DNA from: Siniperca chuatsi
Taxonomy: Eukaryota > Chordata > Actinopteri > Centrarchiformes > Sinipercidae
Assembly: GCF_020085105.1 (NCBI RefSeq)
Contig: NC_058052.1
Span: forward strand, 19,616,233 to 19,680,232
Reading direction: 5' to 3'
DNA: 64,000 nucleotides
The first letter of the stretch is position 1. Each line of letters begins with the position of its first letter. A program made the translations under genes and the position numbers. The notes under the pieces were generated by a model, which saw nothing but the letters and a program-made list of their open reading frames with translations, made no database searches and was not told where the DNA came from. Below, in pieces: positions 54,137 to 64,000 of this stretch.

Positions 54137-55503
54137 ATGATTTCACGATACAACAGAAGACCTGTATCGCACAAACTTGAGATGTGAGTAGCGAACATAA
54201 AGGGTCAGCGCTGAATATGTACCAGCTGAGCACTGTAAACAAGGTTTTCCCTGCTGTCAGAGGCTGAATGCTGTCATTCTACACTGGGGGAAGTGAGATG
54301 AGTGATTGACTTGTCTGTCACTATCGAATGACAGTGTAAAATAATATTTTGTTGATCCAGTTAGTGACAGTCCTTCTGTCAAATCAAGGTCTGTCGCCTG
54401 GTTTAGACAGACATGCAGTAAATGATGATGTCCAGCAGTTCAATTGGAAAACGCATTGTATCACTTGAAGGAACAATATTCCCTTGTTTTCATGATGTGT
54501 CATTGTTGTCATGCTTTGGAAAATGGCCGGCAGTAAAGTGAAGTGTACATGATTTGTATTTAAAGGGCTAAGATATTAAAAACCTCAAGTATGGTTAACA
54601 TCATCATATATTTTATATCATTTGGTCAGCTCACTCAGTTTTCACTGATGTCTCACTTTTTTAATTAGACTTTTTTTGATCAATGTTTTCAATCTGTCTT
54701 TTATGCAGTCGTGGGTTGTCCCGAAGCAGCCTCGACCACCACCCTCTCCCAGAGGAAGCAGACGATAACCAAACCCCTCAGCGCTACCTCCATGACCTCC
54801 AGGAAGCTCTGTCCGCTCACAACAGGTAACCGAGTCCTGGTCGTTCGTGTAGAACGAGTCCAGGACGAAAGATCAAACTACTTGCCACTAGTATACACAC
54901 ATTATCTTGCCTGTGTGTTTTGTAATGTTACACCGACTTGAGTGGACAAGTGATTCTCAGGGCTCTTGGTATGTGAAACAAGACACCCAGAAGCAGTGGA
55001 TTAATTGATATCACATTGCCTCCTTCAGATGTGCAGTTAAAAGAATAAATAATGAGGTGGGCTGTTGGAATATTCAATTACTTTGACATTTGCCCTTTAT
55101 TTTCCATTTTGAAACCTTGCTTATGATTATGTCAGCAACCACCATAAAATTCACTGGGTATGTATAAAACAGGGGAGGGTTTGCTGTGGGAAGAGGGAGT
55201 GTTAGATTGTGAGCTATATCCCCTACAGGTACCATGGTGAAACATTGCTTCTCAAATTTATATAAACCTCACAACTTCCTTGTCCTTTCTATGTAGCTCA
55301 GAGACGTCTGCTGCCTCAGGCCACTCTGACTGTCCCACTGTCATCTCAGTAGACTCCAACCCATCCTGGTCTGGTATCCACAGCTCCACAGACACTGGCA
55401 TCTCCACAGAGAGGAGCTCTGTTTTCTCCTGGGGCTATGATGTAAGTCTACTCCTGCAAAAACGATTTTAATGTGAAGTGATGCCGGCCGAAACATATTC
55501 AAG

Positions 55504-55554
<51 letters not shown>

Positions 55555-58500
55555 CACATTCCTCTAGCATTTTTCCATCCTCTCTGTTCTGTTGCAAAAA
55601 TGAAAAGACTTCACCAGCATACTTTACTGCACGCTTTAATGTCAGATTTTGATTTACTTACAAACTGACAAACCTGTGAAAAACCATAGAACAACATACA
55701 GCCAGTCACTGCATCGTATGGTAGATGCCTTGTTTGTCTGCTACATTTTTGAATATGGAAGGCCTGATTCCACTAGGTATTGGTTTGTTATTTTGCTGTG
55801 CTTTCTAGTCTCAGCTGGTCCTAAAAAACTTTTCCAGGACTCGATGATTTATTTAGTTCGTTGTCCTCAAGCTGCTTCTGAGGGGAAAAAAGGAAAACTC
55901 AGTTACACAAACTAACTCAATCCTAACTGACCTCTTTCTCTCCTTCTCGCTCTCTCATTTTTTTTGTTATAGCATATGAACAATCCAGCTTGACCAGAAA
56001 CGCATACACACATCACAAAGGGCTGTAGAAGCTAATTATTATGCATGTTGAAGCTTGCTGTCAGATAAAAAAAAAGAAAAAAAGAAAAGCGATGTGCTGC
56101 CAATAACTGATGAACAGACTGAAATGCAGCAGATTTCAATCATAAAGCCAGTGTATGAGAACAGAGGAATGACTAGCTTTCCTGTCTCTTTCTGTTTTTC
56201 TGTCCCATAGGAGTTCGATAAGGCAGCATCACGGCAGGTGCAGCAAATGTTTGAAGAGATCGACAAAGAGCTGTATGAGGGGAGAGGCAGCGGAGGAGGG
56301 ATACTCCAGGGGCTGCAGGATGAATGTCAGCAGTGGGCCACACGTTTCCCACATCTTCGGTATGTTATCCATAGTTTCCTACCAACCTCCTGAGCTTTTA
56401 CATCTGAGTGAAACACAGCAGCAGTGGGATCAAAGATTAATGCTGATTGTGGAGACAAACCTGAAAAAACATTACATTCTTGTATGAAAACGTAATTCTT
56501 AAACATATTTATTCATTGTGTGTGTATATCGCTCAGGATCCTGGGGACTCAGCTGGTGTGTCCCAGTGATGAGGGCTTCCAGTGGTATGCTACTTCAGGG
56601 AGAGGCAGCTCTGCCAACAGCCCATCAGCAGGCAAAGAGAGCAGTGAGAAGTCCCAGGAGAAAGATAAGGGCTGCACAGAGTAAGTCTTAACTGCACTGA
56701 CTCACTGGTTGACTGTCTTGATAGGAGAAGGACACATAAGGTCAATGTTCACCTGTTAGATACATTTCCCTGGTACATTTTACCTTGCTTTTTAAAACAT
56801 ACAGCACTGCCTAATGAAGGCTAGGTCTAACAATATTTGGTTGTGATGGTTGTGATGTGAAATCTCAGTTTAAGGAGATGCAAAGGCAGATAGTGTTTCG
56901 TGGTAGTCACATCATTCTGTATACTGATTTGAAGCATATACATCAATCAGTCATCGGAAATGCATTGTTCGGAAACAGCTTGGGTCAAGTTTATTTGGCC
57001 ATTGATATTAGCAAACTCTACTGTATGTTGCTTTATTATTTATTTGTCAGAAATTAGGGCTGGACGATATGGTAAAAAAAATCATATTGCGATTATTTTG
57101 ACAGATACTATGATTGAGATATGATTCACGATTAGTGGGAATGATAATTTTTGCATCATAATTTTAATTTTCACTGAAAAAACAATTAAAATCATGTTGA
57201 TGTGACGTTTGTTGGGGTCTGTACCAAACAAACATGTTTTCTTACATTTAGAGAACAAGATTTGTAAGCCAGGGCATCTCTGCAGCACTACAGTACATCA
57301 TTATAATGCTGTTTTATCACACCTTTATCCAAAAATTGCGGCTTCCTCAATTTGGATATCGCACTTGGACATATTGTGATTTCAATAATATTTTGATTAA
57401 TTATGCAGACCTATCAGAAATATTATGCCTCTCTATCTTGAGTGGCTGTTGGCTGTCCAGATGACTGATGTCAGTGCATCAATTATAGAGGAGTCGTGGC
57501 TGTCTGTGGTTTTGTGACCTAGATGCTGACTGGTTGTAAAGAAGGCAGTGTCACTGTCTGACTACTCAAAACTGAGTTGACATAATGGAGTTAACACAAA
57601 AGAAGAGAATGGACAGTAGCATGTGTCACCAACTTTGTTAGCAGCCACTTTATTCATGTCACTATGCAGTGTGTTAGTGTGAGCTTGTGCATGCATATGT
57701 ATACTGTAAAAGTTTGTGTCAGGATTTTCCTTCTGTTTTTCAACCTGGAGTTATCAGCTGGATTCGAGTTTATTTATTATTTATAGAACACATACAGCAT
57801 GTTTGGCCTTGTGTCTGTTAGCATACCATATTATGTGTACATATTAAGGTGCTTAACTATGTGTGCCCTTGTCTTGGGGTAAAGGTTGAATGTGCAGGGC
57901 AGGAGAGCAGCGCTGATCAAGTCGTCCTCAGCAGAGTTGGATGGCACCTCCAGTGGCTCCAGCAGTCACGACATGCCGAGAGTGATTGAAGTGGAGGGTC
58001 TGATGGAGGAATACCTGGCTTTTGATAGCAGGGACTTGTGAGTTCCTCACTTTCCTCATGCTACACAGTATTGTTCATATTCCAGAAACTAAATGTAAAC
58101 CTCAGCTGCTGTCAATGTCTTATTTAGTTTTGCTAAAATGATTTACTTTATCTGTCTATAGGGAGGACAATTGGAAGCAGGATTGTTCGGAATCGGGTCG
58201 GAACTATCGCTGTCTGCCCCCCGTCTCGCCATACCAGTGTCGCCGTCAAGCTGTTCTCGACCTGCTGTTTGATGATGTGTGGTGGAAGCTGGTTGGCTGG
58301 ATGAAAGAGCTGGTTCAACGCCACTGGGAATGCTGCACCTCAAGTAGGGCTGAAGTGAACTATTTTGCATGCATTACCCCTAACTTATATTAACACATTG
58401 TGATTGTGATTGTACTGTATGTGTGATTGGCAGATGATGAAAAGATTTCTGGGAACTTGAGCCCCGAGCAACAAGACTCCCAGAATCCCTTCATGCTGCT

Positions 58501-61500
58501 CTCCATGCTGCCCACGATGCTGCCCAAACTCGGCCAGAGCAGGGTGCCCCCACTCACAGCTGGTCTGCAGTTCCAGGTCAGTGGTCTGAGGGGGGCTGAC
58601 AGGCAGCAGAGTGAGACTGGGAGTCTCATTTCACTTTCATCGCTGTCAGCAGTTCAGGAGGTCAATTCGATACTCAAAATCAATTTATTTCTTTTTAAAA
58701 ATGTATCTATTTGGGCCTTTAACAGATGTGATGAAACATTTAATAATGATAATAAACGTTTTATATATAAAATGCAGCTCAAATCGCTGTATTTAAACAA
58801 TGATAACATCACATTTTATGTTGTTTCACTTTGATAATGACTGTAATATAAAACATGAAAAGAAAATGCTGAATATGATTAAATAGAGTATTCAGAACCA
58901 GAATCAGAAATACTTTATTGATCCCAGAGGGGAAACTGTTACAGCTGCTCACTATCACGTCACACAGGGAAAGAAGTACTAATAGAATAGAAATAATAGT
59001 ACATAATAATAAATAAGTCTGCAAGCAAATCGAAATATGATACACTATAATACACCTAAGTGGGTACGAAGTATAAAGCTAAGTAAGTGTACAGTACAAT
59101 GTAAGTAATATTTAGTGCAATCATGTGTACTGTCAAGTTGAGTGTAGCATATTTAACCAGCTTATTAGGATATTGCACAGCAGTAATAAAGTTTAATAAA
59201 TATCAACAAACATGGAATAATAAATACAATACCAGTGTGGGTCGATACAGAAGTGTCTTCCGGCTTAAACCATCCTGATTTTAAACCTGTTTGTAGTAGA
59301 AAACGTCTTACTCAAGCTGACCTTCAAGCTGACTCATTTGAGCTCTGAGAAAAGTGTATAACATTAGCTCAGCATCCCTAACTGTGAGGTCTTTGCTGAC
59401 TTTAGAGTCACATGTCTCTGTTCCACAGTCCACACTTAATTGTCACCTTGTTTCACACTCCTGCCTGTTGCTCTTTCAGTCTTTCAAAGCTTCCAGTTCA
59501 TTAACTTGTATCACTGTTTTCTTTCCTTCCCTCTTTACTCTCTGCCCTTCACCTTGCCATTGTGTTTTGTGTACCTTCTGTTTCTTTTGTCTGTCTTCCT
59601 TTTTCCCTTCCTTGTTCATTCTTTTTCCTTCTTTCTGTTCTTTCCTTTCTTCTGTTTTTTCCTTTCTGTCTTTATTTCCCTCTGTGTTTTTTTACCCTTC
59701 TTCCTTCCTTTCTTTTATACCCACTATCTTTCTTTGGTCATGCCTTTTTCCCCTTTTAAAGAACACAAAGTCAAGAGGCTCAAAGCACAAGTCCAGACGG
59801 AAATCCAAAAAGCAGAAAAGGCCTTCCACTGTATGTAACTCCCTCACTTAGAGCTAAAATGGTGGCGTGTTTTGTGCACGCCGTCCATGGCGGCTCATTA
59901 TCTTAATCTCTAGAATAAATGTGCTTGTGCCTGTTGATTAACACGAAAGCATCGCCACCGTTTATCTTTTTAATTAACTGCAACTTATTTTCAACATGAA
60001 CCACTGTGATTTTCTTTAGATCTTTCTTGTCTTTCACAACGAGAATGTTGGAATGCTTTGTTTTTGCTAGTTATTGTTTCTGTTGCATTTTGTTGTGAAT
60101 GTTATTTTTGGTTGGTGGCATAGCTGATATGGGGTCCTCCTGACATCACTGCATGATGATGATAGTTTCTTTGACAATATGCTGTATTGTACATTTGGAA
60201 TTAACTAACCATGTGGCCACTGGCCTTCCTTATATACATTTTTTGTATCTAACCTGCCTTTCCTCCTATATTATGTTTCTTGTCCCCTCTCACCTCTCTC
60301 TATCCTTTCCCCCGTAATTATTCCTGTCTTTTTGCATCCTTTTCCTTTCATCCCTCTCCTTTGCCCTCCCCCACCTTCTCTCTGTCTTATTACTTTCTCC
60401 CCTTCATCTCACACTGTTCCCCAGGCTGGAAGAGTCCCGGTAGGAGCAGCAGCAACCCAGCACAACCTGAACGACCTCATCATGATCCACAGCATCCCCC
60501 TGCAGCAGAGGAACCTGGGTGTGCTGGATAGACACCAGTATGGACACATTTTACTCTTCTAACCAAAAAGCATTGGTGCCAAAATGGAAAAATAAAAGCA
60601 AAATCAATGACACATCCACCACACATTTGTATATTCTTAATATGTGATATTAATCTTTGAATGGGAATGAAAACAGGCATAGATGTCTTGTAGTTCTTGT
60701 TTTCCATTTAGAGGTAAACACATTTTGCAAAACAAAAGGGACATAGCCTCACTCATGCCATGTTTTTGTCCCTGGTCTTAACACCTTGTTTGGCAGAGTA
60801 CACAGCAGCAGGCAGAAATGCACCATTCATCGATTGTGCTCCACTCTCTCCTTCCCATACAGGGAGCCAGAAGAGCGGGCGTGTCACAGACCAGGCTCCA
60901 GCGTGGTCCCCTCCAGCAAACCACGGCCTCACCGAACCCTGGAGCAGAGCTCTTCCTCACTGTCCCGCCCGGCACAGTCTGCCCGACGCAGAAACCCTCC
61001 TCCCCGAACCCTCCTGCCACTGGTTCCCAGCCTGAGTCAGTCCAGCACAGCAGGATCCATGGATGAGGTCATCCGAGGGACACGTCTGTGAGTTTTAGCA
61101 TCAGGGGATCCAGGCCAACCCCACCCAAAGTTCTATCTTGCTTTTTACTCCCTCATTCTCCCCTACGGTCTCTGAAGTTGTGCAGAGGCAGAGTGAGATT
61201 ACTTTCAAAACAGACTCCCTTTCAACGTGTGCCTTATGACTGTGTGCAGCAGAATGTGTGTGTGTGTGTGTGTGTGTGTGATAGAAGTTTCATGTGTGAA
61301 ACCAACTTCACAGGTGAACTTGTCATGCACTGCAGGTGAAAGAGTAATAGTGTTGTGTGCCACTTAGTTTTCCTTTCATGTTGAATGTCAATTCTTCTGC
61401 AAAATTCACTAACTTCTGTGTCTTAATATCTAAACTCAGTGACATGTTCATGATTTTAAAGGAATAGTTTGATATTTTAGGAAATATGCTTATTCGCTTT

Positions 61501-63903
61501 CTTGCGTTAGATGAGAAGATCGAAGACTGAAGTGTAAGTGGTTTTTTTAACCTTTGGACAGAGCCAGGCTAGCTGTTTCCCCGTTTCTTTATGTCTTTAT
61601 GCTAAGCTAAGCAAACTGTCTTCCGGCTCCAGCTTAATATTTAACGGACAATAATGAGAGCGGTATTGATCTTCTCATCTAACTTTCAGCAAGTGAATTA
61701 GCGCATTTCCCAAAATGTCAAACGATTCCTTTAATGTCACAGCTCTGTCACCGTAGCATCCTGGTCATCAAATTCTGTCTGGGAAGAGATAACTTTTAAC
61801 CTTTTTATAGCACTGTGGCGAAATAATTCAATACAGCTTCACTTAAGAACAAAATGATCTACAAATCAAATCTTTTCTTTATAAAAGAAGTATCTACGCT
61901 ATCAAAAGAAGTAAAATTCTGTGAATTTTCACAGCTCTCACAGTCTTTTCAGAGAAGTATATGTTAGCACTGTAGATGCAGCATAGAACAATCTAACTAT
62001 CTAGCTATAGTTATTGTCTTTATTGACATGTGTGTCTTCATCCACAGACCCACAGCCAGCGACCGCCTGACATCTCCGCTGTTGCCTCTGAGCAGGAACA
62101 CACTCCTTCCCCCCATCAGCACTGGAGATCCAGAGTCATCTCACTCAGGGCAGCAGTCCAAACCTGCACAGGTAAGGTATAACAACACTGAAACACAACT
62201 ATACTGACAATGGAAAAACTTGTTACAGCACCTGAACAGAAACGCTGATTAAATGAAGGCTTTCTAAATAGATAATAGGTTTTAGAAATCTACCAGTAAC
62301 CCTAAAAATCACATAAAGTATACAGCCTAAAAAACAATAGTGCTGTAGCATTTATGAAATGCATTGGTCAGTTTTTTTCAAATATAGTAAACCACCTGTG
62401 ACCAGCTGTTTAAAAGACTGTGTGTATGGGAATTTTTTCCATCCGACCAGCGTCAGAAAGGCCCGTCCAGCCGCGCCCACAGTGCTATAAACGATGAAGC
62501 TGGCAGTTCAATACCAAGGGATCGTCACCACCTGCTGGACATCTTCTCTCGCCCCAACACCACTCACACATACAGGGTAAGATGCTCTTTATCATCACCC
62601 ATCCCCCATAAACATACAGTGTACTATCACAAGTGGTAGGTTAACGATTTTGTGCCTTTTTATATGGAGAGAAACTGTCAAGTTACTTTTCTTTTTTTAA
62701 TCCATCAGGTTTAGGTCTTTTTATAATGCCAAATAATGAGTTTGCATAGTTTATATTCTGTATTTTATTATCAATGACAATGTTATTTTTAGTGGTTTGA
62801 GTGTCACAAGACCCTTGGTTTTGTTTTCAGTCGGACACTCCGTACCGTCGTTCCTTCACAGTATTGGACAACATCGGGCAAGGCCGGCCAGGCAGAGCCT
62901 CTGTGGGCACAGGTCAGAAATTCTACTTCAAGACCGCTTCATCAACACCACCCCCCATGATCAGAATGTGTTTTTTTAAACTGGACATTATTATAATATA
63001 TTACTGGAAATAATAGTGGATGTTATATATTTTTTCATATAATTGAACTGTCAGTGTTTAGGTCGGTTTAGTTAAATTTAGTTAATTTGTACTAATACCA
63101 CTTGGAGTGGTTTTAATCATTTATCCATTACTTTTAGCTTCTTATTTTAAATGTTTATCCATTACTGTACTTTTAGCTAACTGTTTCATATTCTCTGCTT
63201 GCTTGCTAACTAGTTTTCTCGCACCCAATAGTCGCACCATGTGGTGTCCAGATGTTATAGCTGACTCAATATGTGGATGAATATTTTTCTTTCTATTTGA
63301 TCAAATTTGTTGAGCTATTCCACAATCTTTCAACGTACAAGTTTTTTACAAGTACCTACCTAGTTGGGGAATCACTGATACTATATACTGAGACCCCTAA
63401 CTTTTCATCTGCCAGTTTTGTGTTACTCTATGTTTGCCTGTGCTGTACTGTACACACCCAGTGCCTGTGTAAGATGGATTTTGTAGTACATCACTTAATT
63501 ACTTATGCATCAATTTATTCGTTCATTCCACCAGACACTCTTGGAATTGGTGTGACGGGCATCAGTCTTGGCATCAGCAGCTCATCTTTCTTGGACTCGT
63601 TTTCCCACCACCCCTTGGGGCACTCACCCATCAAAGATGAAGAAGAGCCACAAGCCCCTGTCCCAGGTCAGTAGATTAAAGCAGCTGATGAAACTCTTCC
63701 AGACTTAGATAAACTATGAATGAAAGAGGTTGCAGCGGCTGGCCTCAAGTAAGATTTACCTACTGGTAAGATGATCTATGTTCATTAACTTTTTTTTTTA
63801 ATCCTTCCGCCTTCCCATAGCTCCACTGGTGCCTGTGTCAGTCCCACCTCGGTCTTACACCCGGGGAGGCATCTCATTCAGAGCCAGCAGACCTGGCTTG
63901 TAG
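54137..63903 (+). CDS. fam149b1: FAM149B1 homolog (ciliary protein), complete coding sequence
   Basis: Sixteen exons in frame: 54137-54183, 54709-54825, 55297-55441, 56211-56359, 56537-56680, 57885-58037, 58162-58343, 58434-58576, 59762-59830, 60425-60537, 60863-61087, 62048-62171, 62451-62576, 62831-62912, 63535-63666, 63821-63903 (677 residues; stop TAG). FAM149B1 is a DUF3719 protein needed for normal cilia and signalling through them; human mutations cause a Joubert-type ciliopathy. Conserved blocks are [36 protein letters not shown] (DUF3719), [75 protein letters not shown] and [15 protein letters not shown]. The 69-nt exon 59762-59830 is the least certain: it is phase-neutral and strongly basic. 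The C terminus ([17 protein letters not shown]...) runs past mammalian length. The 3' UTR continues beyond the window. Confidence 0.93.
55507..55553. repeat. (AC)n microsatellite in fam149b1 intron 3
   Basis: About 23 AC units. Confidence 0.95.
57055..57413. mobile_element. hAT-type MITE with perfect target duplication
   Basis: A 359-bp element in fam149b1 intron 5 starts TAGGGCTGGACGATATGG and ends TATGCAGACCTA (inverted: TAGGTCTGCATA). It is flanked on both sides by TCAGAAAT (57047-57054 and 57414-57421), an exact 8-bp target duplication. The interior is AT-rich with no reading frame. Confidence 0.85.
58890..59240 (-). mobile_element. LINE 3' end, minus orientation
   Basis: 'agaaccagaatcagaaatac' then 'tttattgatcccagagg' and 'gttacagctgctcactatcacgtca' match the 44509-44960 copy, with similar spacing down to 'attgcacagcagtaataaag'. 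It lies in fam149b1 intron 8. Confidence 0.7.
59475..59758 (+). other. Long polypyrimidine tract before fam149b1 exon 9
   Basis: Almost 300 nt composed mainly of CTTTC/TTCC runs lead up to the acceptor CCCCTTTTAAAG at 59761. Long open frames here result from the low-complexity pyrimidine composition and are not genes. Confidence 0.8.
61255..61280. repeat. (GT)n microsatellite
   Basis: Thirteen TG units in fam149b1 intron 11. Confidence 0.9.
61456..61734. mobile_element. piggyBac-type MITE with TTAA target sites
   Basis: Arms of about 65 bp are inverted: left AGGAATAGTTTGATATTTTA... to TTAGATGAGAAGATC, right GATCTTCTCATCTAA to ...CAAACGATTCCT. The element is bounded by TTAA on both sides (61456-61459 and 61731-61734). 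Such TTAA duplication is the mark of piggyBac transposition. The middle carries the GCTAAGCTAAGCAAACTG motif seen in a very abundant fish repeat. Confidence 0.8.
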
Positions 63904-64000
63904 TTTGCCTCTGATCTCCACACCCTTCAGCCATTCACCTTTTAGACATCACAAAAAGTGCAACACTCTGCAGCATCTGTGCCCACTAAACTTTTTTTTT
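63904..64000 (+). other. fam149b1: Start of fam149b1 3' UTR
   Basis: Sequence after the TAG stop; no poly(A) signal before the window ends. Confidence 0.6.

Noticed and set aside
59354-59851. Plus-strand open frames of 130-165 codons rich in Phe, Leu, Ser, Pro
   Set aside because: They lie in the polypyrimidine tract of a fam149b1 intron; composition alone keeps them open, and they overlap the true exon in another frame.

Overview
The window is vertebrate nuclear DNA, almost certainly from a ray-finned (teleost, probably percomorph-like) fish. The genes are split into many short exons with GT/AG borders, and the introns carry CA/TA microsatellites, hAT and piggyBac-type MITEs, a Tc1 fragment and LINE 3' ends with ATTCTG tails of fish type. 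I built seven protein-coding genes by hand, checking that every exon junction keeps the reading frame. All coordinates are conceptual splices with no transcript evidence.

Left part (1-14.9 kb): the 5' two thirds of a muscle-type alpha-actinin (actn3-like, minus strand, exons 1-15; the rest lies off the left edge). Its intron 12 contains a separate same-strand gene of three coding exons (2568-3671) for a 306-residue secreted protein that I do not recognise. Middle (15-32.6 kb): p4ha1, the catalytic alpha subunit of collagen prolyl 4-hydroxylase, complete on the minus strand, with the family's pair of mutually exclusive 71-nt exons. Its poly(A) signal lies only about 330 bp from the actinin start codon.

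Then (33.4-44.3 kb) come two genes in head-to-head order: a STYXL1-like rhodanese plus dual-specificity phosphatase protein (minus) that keeps an intact HCSMGRSRS signature, and a four-exon multipass membrane protein of the SLC35/drug-metabolite-transporter type (plus). A gene-free stretch (44.1-47.4 kb) holds a LINE remnant and a near-perfect 32-bp-arm hairpin.

Right part (47.4-64 kb): ecd (ecdysoneless, minus, 13 exons) and fam149b1 (ciliary, Joubert-associated family, plus, 16 exons) diverge from a shared 1.2-kb region. P4HA1, ECD and FAM149B1 lie close together on human chromosome 10q22, so this is a conserved block. Actinin-3 and STYXL1 lie elsewhere in human, which implies fish-specific (or mammal-specific) rearrangement. 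The genes do not form a pathway; apart from the shared ecd/fam149b1 promoter and the nested gene they look like independent transcription units. AACGTT palindromes cluster at three of the gene 5' ends.

The points I rate highest for follow-up are the nested secreted gene, the apparently active phosphatase, the SLC35-like gene with a tiny first exon, and the AACGTT clusters.
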